A stretch of 64,000 nt of DNA. It comes from Microbacterium sp. 10M-3C3. Lineage in GTDB: Bacteria; Actinomycetota; Actinomycetes; Actinomycetales; Microbacteriaceae. The stretch spans positions 1,426,001-1,490,000 of the forward strand of contig NZ_CP034245.1 in the NCBI RefSeq assembly GCF_003931875.1. The letters run 5' to 3'. The translations under genes were made by a program, and so were the position numbers. This document shows, one piece after another, positions 43,182 through 51,115 of this stretch (position 1 is its first letter; the number at the start of each line of letters is the position of its first letter). The notes beneath the pieces are model-generated. The model saw only the letters and a list, made by a program, of their open reading frames with translations, searched no databases and had not been told where the DNA came from.

Positions 43182-44342
43182 TCAGCGCGGTCGCACGGGG
43201 AGCGCGCGCCCCGCGAGACCCCGACCGCCCGCGACGAGCGCGGCCGCGATCGCGTCGATCGCCGCGGCCGCGGCATCCGCGGGGTCGGCGACGACGACCG
43301 GCAGCCCGGTGTCGCCGCCCGCGCGCAGCGCCGGGCTGAGCGGGATCGAGCCCAGCAGTGGCACCGGTGCGTCGCCGGCGGACAGGCTCGCCGCGACGGC
43401 CGCGCCGCCGCCCGCGCCGAAAAGGTCGAGCGTCGTTCCGTCGGGGAGGGTCATCGCGGCCATGTTCTCGATGACCCCCACGACGCGCTGACCGCTCTGA
43501 CGGGCGACCCGGCCGCTGCGGACGGCGACATCGGATGCGGCGGCCTGCGGCGTCGTCACGACGAGCACGTCGGCGTGGGGCAGCAGCTGCCCCACCGAGA
43601 TCGCGACGTCGCCGGTGCCGGGCGGCATGTCCAGCAGGAGCACGTCGAGGTCGCCGAAGTGCACGTCGGTGAGGAACTGCTGCACGGTGCGGTGCAGCAT
43701 CGGGCCGCGCCACGCGACCGCATCGGTCGCCTGCGCGCCCGGGCGCCGCAGGAACATGCCGATCGAGATCGTCTTCACGTCGTAGGCGACCGGGGGCAGC
43801 ATGAGGTCGTCGATGCGCGTGGGGGAGGGCGGGAGCCCGTCGGCGTCGACGAGGCCCAGCAGGCCCGGGATCGAGAAGCCGTGTACGTCGGCGTCGACGA
43901 GGCCGACCCGCAGCCCGCGGCGGGCGAGGGCCACGGCGAGGTTCGCCGTGACGGTCGACTTGCCGACGCCCCCCTTGCCGCTCGTGACCGCGATCACCCG
44001 GGTGAGCGAGTCGGGACCGAACGGCATCGTGCGGGCGGCACGACCGCCGCGCAGGCGATCGGTCAGCGCGTGCCGCTCGTCGGGGGTCATGACGCCGACC
44101 TCGAGTCGCACGTCGCGCACGCGAGGGTCGGCGGCGGCGGCGCGCACGTCGCGCTCGATGCGGTCGGCCGCGGGGCAGCCCACGATCGTGAGCGCGATCT
44201 CGACGTGCGCGACCCCGTCCGCGACGCGCACGTCGCGGACCATGCCGAGGTCGCCGAGGGGCCGGCGCAGCTCCGGGTCGGTGACGGCGTCGACGCGCGC
44301 GCGGACGGCCTGCGCGACCGCCGCGTCGTCCTCGGAGCTCAC
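43182..44342 (-). CDS. mrp: Mrp/NBP35-family iron-sulfur carrier ATPase
   Basis: This 386-residue protein has an N-terminal MIP18/DUF59 domain (about 5-85, TDPELRRPLGDLGMV) and a P-loop domain with SGKGGVGKST, VDADVHGFSIPGLLG and DMPPGTGD. Family members hold and deliver iron-sulfur clusters. The C-terminal CxxC that bridges a cluster in ApbC/Mrp is absent; ENMAAMTLPDGTTLDLFG stands in its place. The GTG start overlaps the DUF1003 stop (GTGA). Confidence 0.9.
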   Translation of the reverse strand: MSSEDDAAVAQAVRARVDAVTDPELRRPLGDLGMVRDVRVADGVAHVEIALTIVGCPAADRIERDVRAAAADPRVRDVRLEVGVMTPDERHALTDRLRGGRAARTMPFGPDSLTRVIAVTSGKGGVGKSTVTANLAVALARRGLRVGLVDADVHGFSIPGLLGLVDADGLPPSPTRIDDLMLPPVAYDVKTISIGMFLRRPGAQATDAVAWRGPMLHRTVQQFLTDVHFGDLDVLLLDMPPGTGDVAISVGQLLPHADVLVVTTPQAAASDVAVRSGRVARQSGQRVVGVIENMAAMTLPDGTTLDLFGAGGGAAVAASLSAGDAPVPLLGSIPLSPALRAGGDTGLPVVVADPADAAAAAIDAIAAALVAGGRGLAGRALPVRPR

Positions 44343-44872
44343 GAGCCCGGCGCCTCGCGCTCGGACTGGTCGAGCTCCTTCAGCAGGGCCTTCAGCTCGC
44401 CCCGCAGCGTCTCCTTCGTGAGCACGCCATCGGTGAGGTCGCGCACCGCCATGCGCAGCGCCACGATCTCGCGCGCGAGGTACTCGGTGTCGGCGAGATT
44501 GCGTTCGGCGCGCTGGCGGTCCTGCTCGATCTGCACGCGGTCGCGGTCGTCCTGACGGTTCTGCGCGAGGAGGATGAGCGGCGCGGCGTAGGAGGCCTGG
44601 AGGGAGAGCACGAGAGTGAGCACCGTGAACCCGAACTCCTGCGAGTCGAAGCGCAGGATCTCCGGGGCGAGGGTGTTCCACGCGATCCATCCGACGCAGA
44701 ACAGCGTGAGCCCCAGGAGGAACGCCGGGGTGCCCATGTTGCGGGCGACCCACTCGGTGAAGCGGCCGAACCGGTCGCGCGAGGGCTGGGGCGTGCGCAG
44801 CGGCGTGCGCATGCCGCCGCGGCCGCGGGGCGCGTCGAGGGCGACGGACGGGCGGCGGTTCGTACGGGCCAT
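44339..44872 (-). CDS. DUF1003 membrane protein
   Basis: This 177-residue protein has two membrane segments (about 47-65 and 80-102, the second ending QASYAAPLILLAQNRQ), followed by a charged helical region likely to form a coiled coil. DUF1003 proteins are widespread and uncharacterised. Its ATG overlaps the stop of the PRC/MgtE_N/CBS gene (TGATG) and its stop overlaps mrp, so all three are made together. Confidence 0.9.
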   Translation of the reverse strand: MARTNRRPSVALDAPRGRGGMRTPLRTPQPSRDRFGRFTEWVARNMGTPAFLLGLTLFCVGWIAWNTLAPEILRFDSQEFGFTVLTLVLSLQASYAAPLILLAQNRQDDRDRVQIEQDRQRAERNLADTEYLAREIVALRMAVRDLTDGVLTKETLRGELKALLKELDQSEREAPGS

Positions 44873-46182
44873 CAGCGCCTCCTCGGGATCGTCGTCGGGA
44901 TGCTCGCCGTGTTCAGGGAGCGGGGACTCGTGGGCGGTTTGGGATCGTCCGCGTCGTGCGAGCGCCAGTCCTCCGGCAGCAGGTAGTCGAGCATGTCATC
45001 GACGCTCACGGCGCCGACGAGGCGGTGGGCGGAGTCCACCACCGGGAGCGAGACGAGGTTGTAGCTCGCGAGCAGGCGCGCCACCTCGGCGGCCGACGCC
45101 GTCGCGGGCACCGGCTCGAGCGTGTCGTCGATGATCGCGCCCAGGCGCTCGTGCGGCGGATAGCGCAGCATCCGCTGGAAGTGGACGGTGCCGAGGAGGC
45201 GCCCGGTCGGGGTCTCATAGGGCGGCAGCGTCACGAAGACGGAGGCCGCGAGCGCCGGGTGCAGCTCGTGGCGACGGATGAGGGCGAGCGCCTCGGCGAT
45301 CGTCGCGTCGGCCGAGAGCACGATGGGCTCGGGCGTCATGAGGCCGCCGGCCGTGTCGGGGCTGTACTTCAGCAGCGCACGGACGTCATCGGCCTCCTCC
45401 GGCTCCATGAGGTCCAGGAGCTGCTCGAGCCGGCCCTCGGGGAGCTGGCCGAGCAGGTCGGCCGCGTCGTCGGGCTCCATCGCGTCGAGGATGTCGGCGG
45501 CGCGCTCGTCGCCGAGCTGCTCGAGGATGTGCACCTGCTCGTCCTCGGGCATCTCCTCGAGCGCGTCGGCCAGGCGGTCGTCGGGCAGCTCCTCGGCGAC
45601 CTCCAGCAGTCGCTCCTCGGGGAGGTCGAGGAGCGTGTTCGCGAGGTCGGCCGGCTTCAGGTCGGCATACGTCGCGACCAGCTGCTCGGCCGACTGCGCC
45701 TGTCCGGGGGACTGCTGCTCGCGCACGTCGTGCCAGCCGGCGAAGGTCGTCGAGCCCTTGGCGAACGGCGACGCGCTCGTCTTGGGGCGGCGCAGGAACA
45801 GCTGACCGACATCCCACTCGCCCAAGCGGTTGCGCTCGATCGCGACGTCCTCGATGACGGCCTCGCCCGATCCGTCGGTGAGGAACACACGCCGGCCGAC
45901 CAGCTCGGCGAGCACGCGCACCTCGCCGCCGCGCTGCTGGAAGCGGCGCACGTTGATGAGGCCGGTCGTGATGACCTGGCCGCCGGCGATCGAGGTGACC
46001 CGTCCGATGGAGAGGAATACGTGCCGTCGGCCGGGGATCTCCACGACCAGGCCCACGACCCGCGGCGGGTCGGCGGCGCGGTAGATGACGACCACGTCGC
46101 GCACCCTGCCCAGCCGGTCGCCGGCCGGGTCGAAGACCGCGCAGCCGGCCAGACGCGCGACGAATACCCTCTGCGTGCTCAC
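44872..46182 (-). CDS. PRC-barrel / MgtE_N / CBS-domain protein lacking the channel
   Basis: This 436-residue soluble protein has a PRC-barrel-like N-terminus (about 10-140), an MgtE-type N domain of helical repeats (about 170-275: DLPEERLLEVAEELPDDRLA, then MPEDEQVHILEQL) and two CBS motifs (about 280-410). MgtE magnesium channels carry the same N and CBS domains before a five-helix pore, but here the chain stops with a short basic tail and no membrane segment. Magnesium or nucleotide sensing is plausible but inferred. The relative Rv1232c is also uncharacterised (from memory). Confidence 0.9.
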   Translation of the reverse strand: MSTQRVFVARLAGCAVFDPAGDRLGRVRDVVVIYRAADPPRVVGLVVEIPGRRHVFLSIGRVTSIAGGQVITTGLINVRRFQQRGGEVRVLAELVGRRVFLTDGSGEAVIEDVAIERNRLGEWDVGQLFLRRPKTSASPFAKGSTTFAGWHDVREQQSPGQAQSAEQLVATYADLKPADLANTLLDLPEERLLEVAEELPDDRLADALEEMPEDEQVHILEQLGDERAADILDAMEPDDAADLLGQLPEGRLEQLLDLMEPEEADDVRALLKYSPDTAGGLMTPEPIVLSADATIAEALALIRRHELHPALAASVFVTLPPYETPTGRLLGTVHFQRMLRYPPHERLGAIIDDTLEPVPATASAAEVARLLASYNLVSLPVVDSAHRLVGAVSVDDMLDYLLPEDWRSHDADDPKPPTSPRSLNTASIPTTIPRRR

Positions 46183-46188
46183 CCGTCC

Positions 46189-46194
46189 AGCGTA
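46189..46194 (-). promoter_or_regulatory. -10 TACGCT, leaderless PRC/MgtE_N/CBS operon
   Basis: TACGCT is six bases before the GTG at 46182 and drives the three-gene operon through mrp. Confidence 0.55.
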
Positions 46195-46278
46195 GTCCCG
46201 GCCCCTGTGCCCGCAGCGGGTGCGCAGCGGTGCGCTCGCGCTCAGGGGCCACCGAGGCGCCCGTGCCAAGATGGAGCG

Positions 46279-46983
46279 ATGAGCATGCTCGGTGGTCGCG
46301 TCCCTCCCGGTCGCGAGAACGTCGGCGAGACGGTGGCGGCGTATCCGACGTACGAGAGCGCGCAGAAGGCCGTCTCGGCGCTCATCGCCGCCGAGGTGCC
46401 CGCGCGCGACATCGCGATCGTCGGTCAGGGCCTGCGCTCGATCGAGCGCGTGACCGGGCGTCTGGGCTACGCGACCGCGGCGCGATCGGGGGCGGTCAAC
46501 GGCCTGCTGCTCGGTCTGCTCTTCTCGTTCGTGTTCGTGCTGGGCATGCCCACCGCGCAGATCTCGGTATTCCTCGGCGTGCTGCTCGTGGGCGTCGCAG
46601 TCGGCATGCTCCTGAGCCTCGTGACCTACTCGATCGTCCGTCGCCGCCGCGACTTCGCCTCCGTCATGCAGGTGGCCGCCGATCACTACGAGGTGTGCGT
46701 CGCGCCGACGAGCATCGGCAAGGCGCGGCAGACCCTCGGCTCCGCCGCGTTCGCAGCGGGGGCGCCCGGCGCCGCGGCTCCCGTGCCGCCGCGACCGGTG
46801 GCGCCCACCGACGACCGGCCGCCGCAGTACGGCGAGCGCGTGGCCCCGCCGACCGGCGACGCCCAGCCGCCGGCAGCCGCAGCCCCCGACCCGGATGCGG
46901 CGCCGACCGATCGCGCGGACGCCGAGGAGACCGCGGGCGACGTCGAAGAGCCACCCCGATACGGCGAGCGCGCGCACGGATGA
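46279..46983 (+). CDS. Membrane protein with general-stress (GSP17M/YflT-like) domain
   Basis: This 234-residue protein opens with a stress-protein domain (AAYPTYESAQKAVSALIAAE and DIAIVGQGLRSIERVTGR). Two membrane segments follow (about 77-95 and 98-118), then a second half of the domain and a Pro/Ala-rich tail. The tail carries two copies of PPxYGER, one near residue 177 and one at the very end. It diverges from the MgtE_N/CBS operon. A weak CAAGAT hexamer lies six bases upstream. Function unknown. Confidence 0.8.
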   Translation: MSMLGGRVPPGRENVGETVAAYPTYESAQKAVSALIAAEVPARDIAIVGQGLRSIERVTGRLGYATAARSGAVNGLLLGLLFSFVFVLGMPTAQISVFLGVLLVGVAVGMLLSLVTYSIVRRRRDFASVMQVAADHYEVCVAPTSIGKARQTLGSAAFAAGAPGAAAPVPPRPVAPTDDRPPQYGERVAPPTGDAQPPAAAAPDPDAAPTDRADAEETAGDVEEPPRYGERAHG

Positions 46984-47654
46984 CCGCGGTCGCGCACGTC
47001 GTCGAGGTCGCTCTGCCCGCCGGTGCGCAGCCCATCCCGCTCGACCTCGACCTCCCCGCCGACGCGTGGGCGACGATCGCGGTGACCCACGGCGCGGGGG
47101 CCGGACGCACGCACCCGTTCCTGACGGGGTTCGCCCGCGGCATGTGGGCGGCGGGCGTCGGCACGGCGCTGTTCGACCTCCCGTACCGCGCGGCGGGCCG
47201 TCGTATGCCCGGCCCCGCCGCCCACGCCGTCGCCGCGTGGGCGGCCGTCATGGCGCACCTCGACGCCGCGGACACCCCGGGCCGCCGGTGGGCGTGCGGC
47301 AAGTCCTACGGCGGCCGGATGGCCTCCGTCGCGGCCGCGGAGGGCGCGATCGCCCCCGCTGGGCTCGTCTACCTCGGCTATCCGCTGCATCCGCCCGGCC
47401 GCCCCGAGGCGCCCCGCGTCGCCCATCTGCCCGCCGTCACGGCGGCGCAGCTGTTCCTCTCGGGAACCCGCGACCCCTTCGTCGATCCGCACGTCCAGCT
47501 CGAGGATGCGGTGGCGTCGTGCCCCGACGCCGTCCTCGAGTGGGTCGAGGGCGGCGATCACTCGTTCGATGTCGCCGGGCGGCGGCGCCCCGCCGACGAG
47601 GTCGGCGAGGCGCTCGCTGCGTCCGCGGCGGCGTTCCTGCGCTCGCGCGCGTGA
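46980..47654 (+). CDS. Small alpha/beta hydrolase (KANL3/Tex30-like)
   Basis: This 224-residue protein has an alpha/beta-hydrolase core. The oxyanion region is AVTHGAGAGRTHPFL, the nucleophile serine lies in CGKSYGGRMAS, then LVYLGYPLHPPG, the acid in GTRDPFV and the histidine in EGGDHSF. This is the dienelactone hydrolase-like KANL3/Tex30 type, and its natural substrate is unknown. The ATG overlaps the stop of the stress-domain gene. Its stop is three bases from the pepP stop on the other strand. Confidence 0.85.
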   Translation: MTAVAHVVEVALPAGAQPIPLDLDLPADAWATIAVTHGAGAGRTHPFLTGFARGMWAAGVGTALFDLPYRAAGRRMPGPAAHAVAAWAAVMAHLDAADTPGRRWACGKSYGGRMASVAAAEGAIAPAGLVYLGYPLHPPGRPEAPRVAHLPAVTAAQLFLSGTRDPFVDPHVQLEDAVASCPDAVLEWVEGGDHSFDVAGRRRPADEVGEALAASAAAFLRSRA

Positions 47655-47657
47655 GGC

Positions 47658-49106
47658 TCAGCGCGCGTGGCGCGCGATCCAGGCCTCGACGTCGTCGGCG
47701 GTGCGAGGGATGCCGGCCGAGAGGTTCACCGGTCCGTCGGTGGTCATGAGGATGTCGTCCTCGATGCGCACGCCGATGCCGCGGTACTCCTCCGGCACGG
47801 TCAGATCGTCGACCTGGAAGTACAGCCCGGGCTCGATCGTGAAGACCATGCCGGGCTCGAGCAGCCCGTCGTAGTACATGTCGCGCCGCGCCTGCGCGCA
47901 GTCGTGCACGTCGAGACCCAGGTGGTGGCTCGTGCCGTGCACCATGTAGCGGCGATGCTGCCCGCCCCGATCCGCGTCGAGCGCCTCCTCAGCGGTGACG
48001 GGGAGCAGTCCCCACTCGGCGGTGCGCTGCGCGATGACCGCCATCGCGGCCTCGTGCACCGCGCGGAAGCGCACCCCCGGGCGCGCGGCCGCGAACGCCG
48101 CGTCGGCGGCCTCGCGCACCGTCTCGTACACGCGCCGCTGGATGTCGGTGAACCGGCCACTCACCGGCAGGGTGCGCGTGATGTCGGCGGTGTAGAGGCT
48201 GTCGACCTCGACGCCCGCGTCGATGAGGATCAGGTCGCCCGGCACGACGGAGCCGTCGTTGCGCGTCCAATGCAGGTAGCACGCGTGCGGCCCCGACGCG
48301 GCGATCGTGTCGTAGCCCTCGGCGTTGCCGTCGCTGCGGGCGCGCGCGTGGAAGACGCCCTCGACGACGCGCTCGCCGCGCGGGTGCGCGATGATGCGGG
48401 CCAGGTCGGCGACGATGTCGTCGAATCCGCGCGCCGTGACGTCGACGGCCAGCTGCAGCTGCCCGATCTCCCAGTCGTCCTTGACGAGCCGCAGCTCCGA
48501 CACGAAGCGCGTGAGGTCGGCGTCGTCGTCGAGGACGCGATCGCCGTCCGCCGGAGCGAAGGCCGAGAGGTGGTCGGTCGCGAGGTCGAGATCGGCGGCC
48601 ACGCCGCCAAGCGCCGGGCGCGGGCCGATCCAGAACTCGCCGATCGAGGGGTCGGCGTAGAACTCCGCGGTCTCGCGGCCCGCGCGCTCGCGGAAGTAGA
48701 GCGTCACGTCATGGCCGCCCTCGCGCGGGTCGAACACGAGCACCGCGTCGGGCTCGGCGTCGGCGCCCCATCCGGTGAGGTGCGCGAACGCCGAGTGCGC
48801 GCGGAACGGATAGTCGGTGTCGTTGCTGCGCTGCCGCAGGGCACCGGCGGGAAGGACGAGCCGGTCGCCCGGGAACGCCGCCGACACCGCGTCGCGCCGG
48901 CGCTTGGCCCACGCCGCCGCCTCGCGCCGTGGCGGCACCGACTCGGGCCGCTCGGCCCAGCCCTGCGAGATCGTGTCGAGGAACCCGCGGGGGAAGGGCT
49001 GGCGGCGATTCGTGACCGTCGTGCCGGCCGCCGCGGTGGTCTCCGGGGTGGTCGTGGAGGGCTCGGGGGCGGTGGTGACCGCGTCGTTCTCGCCGGTGGT
49101 GTCCAT
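47658..49106 (-). CDS. pepP: Xaa-Pro aminopeptidase
   Basis: This 482-residue M24B peptidase has an N-terminal creatinase-like domain and a C-terminal pita-bread domain. The metal ligands are visible: two Asp in LIDAGVEVDSLYTADITRT, His in GTSHHLGLDVHD, Glu in TIEPGLYF and Glu in RIEDD. It removes an N-terminal residue in front of proline. The first 30 residues are a Thr/Glu/Pro low-complexity tail, unlikely to be a signal. An AAGACT hexamer seven bases upstream is a weak leaderless promoter. Confidence 0.93.
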   Translation of the reverse strand: MDTTGENDAVTTAPEPSTTTPETTAAAGTTVTNRRQPFPRGFLDTISQGWAERPESVPPRREAAAWAKRRRDAVSAAFPGDRLVLPAGALRQRSNDTDYPFRAHSAFAHLTGWGADAEPDAVLVFDPREGGHDVTLYFRERAGRETAEFYADPSIGEFWIGPRPALGGVAADLDLATDHLSAFAPADGDRVLDDDADLTRFVSELRLVKDDWEIGQLQLAVDVTARGFDDIVADLARIIAHPRGERVVEGVFHARARSDGNAEGYDTIAASGPHACYLHWTRNDGSVVPGDLILIDAGVEVDSLYTADITRTLPVSGRFTDIQRRVYETVREAADAAFAAARPGVRFRAVHEAAMAVIAQRTAEWGLLPVTAEEALDADRGGQHRRYMVHGTSHHLGLDVHDCAQARRDMYYDGLLEPGMVFTIEPGLYFQVDDLTVPEEYRGIGVRIEDDILMTTDGPVNLSAGIPRTADDVEAWIARHAR

Positions 49107-49138
49107 GACCCCCAGTCTTCCACCGGGGGCGGGCGCCG

Positions 49139-50170
49139 TCATCCGCCGGAGGGCTCCAGCTGCACGATGAGCGGGCGATGGTCGCTGCCGGAGCCGTCGA
49201 GGGAGCTCAGCACCGCCGAGGCGACGGGCCGCCAGTGCGGCGAGACCAGGATGTGGTCGATCGGGGCGCCCAGCAGCGCCGGGAACGACGTCGACCACGT
49301 GCCGACGCCGCCGTTGCCGGTCTCGGATGCGACGTCGTGGCACCGCCCGAGCGTGCCGCCCTCGGATCCGAGCCCCGCCATGTGGTCGAGGGTCGCGTTG
49401 AAATCGCCCGCCAGGATGACGTTCGCGCTCGCGCACTGGTCGGCGAGCCACTGCAGGTCGCTGCGCCAGCGGTCCATGTACTCCTGGCGCGGCGCCACCG
49501 CGTGTGCCGCGACGACGATCGGGCCGTCGCCGTCGACGGGCATCGCGACGGCGCTCGGCACCGTCGAGGTGTTGCTCGAGCCGTCCTGCGACGACTCGAT
49601 GACCGAGTAGTCGCCGAGGGCGGGGGAGATGAGCACGGTCGTGGAGGTCGCATCCCAGCCGTCCACGCCGTACTGCCCGTATGCGGCGTGGTGCGCCCAC
49701 ATCGGATGGCCCATGTCGCGCATCGCGATCGCGACCGCCTCGCCGGTGTCGATCGTCGTCTCGGGCAGCGTCACGATGTCGGCCTGCATCGCGACGGCCA
49801 TCTTCGCGATCGTGTCGGCCGACGTGGCCTGACCCGCGGTGTTCCAGGTCATCACGCGGATGCTGCCCTCGGTCTTGTCCGGAAGCGTGCCGCTGCCCGT
49901 CCCGCGCGCGACGATCATGCCGCCGTTGGCCACGGCCGCGACGATCGAGACGAGCGCGATGGTGAGGGCCAACGCGCGAAGCGGCCGGGCGAGGGCGAGC
50001 AGCAGCGCGAGGGCGGCGACCGCGGCGCACACGAGTGCGAGCGGCCCGCGGAAGGACACGATCTGCGCGAACGGGAACGTGCGCTCGAGGTGCAGCAGCT
50101 GCGGCCACGTCACCGCGACGGCGGCGAGTGCGAACGCGGCGGCGAAGAGAAGACCGACGAAGCGACGCAC
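49139..50170 (-). CDS. Membrane-anchored endonuclease/exonuclease/phosphatase-family protein
   Basis: This 343-residue protein has three N-terminal hydrophobic segments (about 5-22, 40-60 and 66-88). An EEP domain from about 105 follows, with VMTWNTAG, DIVTLPETT, NVILAGDFNATLDHM, PIDHILVSP and SGSDHRPLIV. The metal and catalytic residues N, E, D-N, and D-H are all present. The domain should face the outside, suggesting lipid, nucleotide or wall-phosphate substrates. The GTG start is set by a TAGAGT hexamer. Confidence 0.85.
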   Translation of the reverse strand: MRRFVGLLFAAAFALAAVAVTWPQLLHLERTFPFAQIVSFRGPLALVCAAVAALALLLALARPLRALALTIALVSIVAAVANGGMIVARGTGSGTLPDKTEGSIRVMTWNTAGQATSADTIAKMAVAMQADIVTLPETTIDTGEAVAIAMRDMGHPMWAHHAAYGQYGVDGWDATSTTVLISPALGDYSVIESSQDGSSNTSTVPSAVAMPVDGDGPIVVAAHAVAPRQEYMDRWRSDLQWLADQCASANVILAGDFNATLDHMAGLGSEGGTLGRCHDVASETGNGGVGTWSTSFPALLGAPIDHILVSPHWRPVASAVLSSLDGSGSDHRPLIVQLEPSGG

Positions 50171-50176
50171 GCGACG

Positions 50177-50182
50177 ACTCTA
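50177..50182 (-). promoter_or_regulatory. -10 TAGAGT, leaderless EEP gene
   Basis: TAGAGT on the minus strand is six bases before the GTG at 50170. The next gene diverges from the same 69-bp gap. Confidence 0.55.
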
Positions 50183-50227
50183 GGTGAGCAGTCTGGGAGA
50201 CAACGCAAGACGCCGGCGTCGCCGCGA

Positions 50228-50233
50228 TACCCT
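50228..50233 (+). promoter_or_regulatory. -10 TACCCT, leaderless PHP gene
   Basis: TACCCT is six bases before the GTG at 50240. Confidence 0.55.
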
Positions 50234-50239
50234 CGGAGG

Positions 50240-51103
50240 GTGCAGACGCGCCCCCGGTTCCACGGCCCGAGCGACCTGCACCTGCACTCGTCCGCGTCCG
50301 ACGGCACCGAGCCGCCCGCGCTCGTGATGGCCGCGGCCCACCGTCACGGCCTGCGCACCGCGGCGCTCACCGATCACGACACGACCTCGGGCTGGGCCGA
50401 GGCGGCCGATGCGGCGACCTCGCTCGGAATGACCTTCGTGCCGGGGATGGAGCTGTCGTCGCGCCACCGCTGGCGCAGCATCCACCTGCTCGCTTACCTC
50501 GTCGACCCCGACGACGCGGCGCTGCGCGCGATGACCGACCGCATCCGCTCGTCGCGTCTGGATCGTGCGCGCGAGATGGCCGACCGGATCGGCCGCGACT
50601 ACGACGTGGCGTGGGAGGACATCGTCGCCCAGACGTCCGACGGTGCGACGGTCGGTCGCCCGCACATCGCCGACGCGCTCGTCGCGCGGGGCGTCGTGCG
50701 CGACCGTGCCGAGGCGTTCGCGGGCATCCTCAGCCCGGCGAACGACTACTACGTCGCGCTGTACGCGCCCGACCCGGTGACCGCCGTCGAGCTGATCGTG
50801 GGGGCAGGCGGCGTCGCGATCATGGCCCATCCGGCCGGACGCGCCGGGGTGCCGGGCGACGGCCTGCTGGACGCGATGCTCGACGCGGGCCTGGCCGGCT
50901 TCGAGCTCGCCCACCGCGAGAACCTGCCGGAGGGCGTGCGCGCGCTCAAGCGGATCGTCCGCACGCGCGACCTCATCGTGACGGGTTCCAGCGACTACCA
51001 CGGGCTGGGGAAGCCCAACCTGCCGGGGGAGAACACGACCTCCGACGCGATGCTCGCGCGCATCCTCGCCGGCGGGACGGGCAGCTCCGCGGTCTTCGCC
51101 TGA
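50240..51103 (+). CDS. PHP-domain phosphoesterase (RNase AM / nucleoside bisphosphatase-like)
   Basis: This 287-residue protein has the PHP metal motifs in order: DLHLHSSASDG, LTDHDTTSGW, the glutamate in GMELSS, the histidine in IMAHPAG, and SSDYHGLGK near the end. Length and motifs match the YciV/RnmA type that removes phosphates from 3',5'-nucleoside bisphosphates and trims RNA 5' ends. The exact substrate is inference. It converges on the DEAD-box helicase with a 12-bp gap. Confidence 0.87.
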   Translation: MQTRPRFHGPSDLHLHSSASDGTEPPALVMAAAHRHGLRTAALTDHDTTSGWAEAADAATSLGMTFVPGMELSSRHRWRSIHLLAYLVDPDDAALRAMTDRIRSSRLDRAREMADRIGRDYDVAWEDIVAQTSDGATVGRPHIADALVARGVVRDRAEAFAGILSPANDYYVALYAPDPVTAVELIVGAGGVAIMAHPAGRAGVPGDGLLDAMLDAGLAGFELAHRENLPEGVRALKRIVRTRDLIVTGSSDYHGLGKPNLPGENTTSDAMLARILAGGTGSSAVFA

Positions 51104-51115
51104 CGGGTCCCGCGC

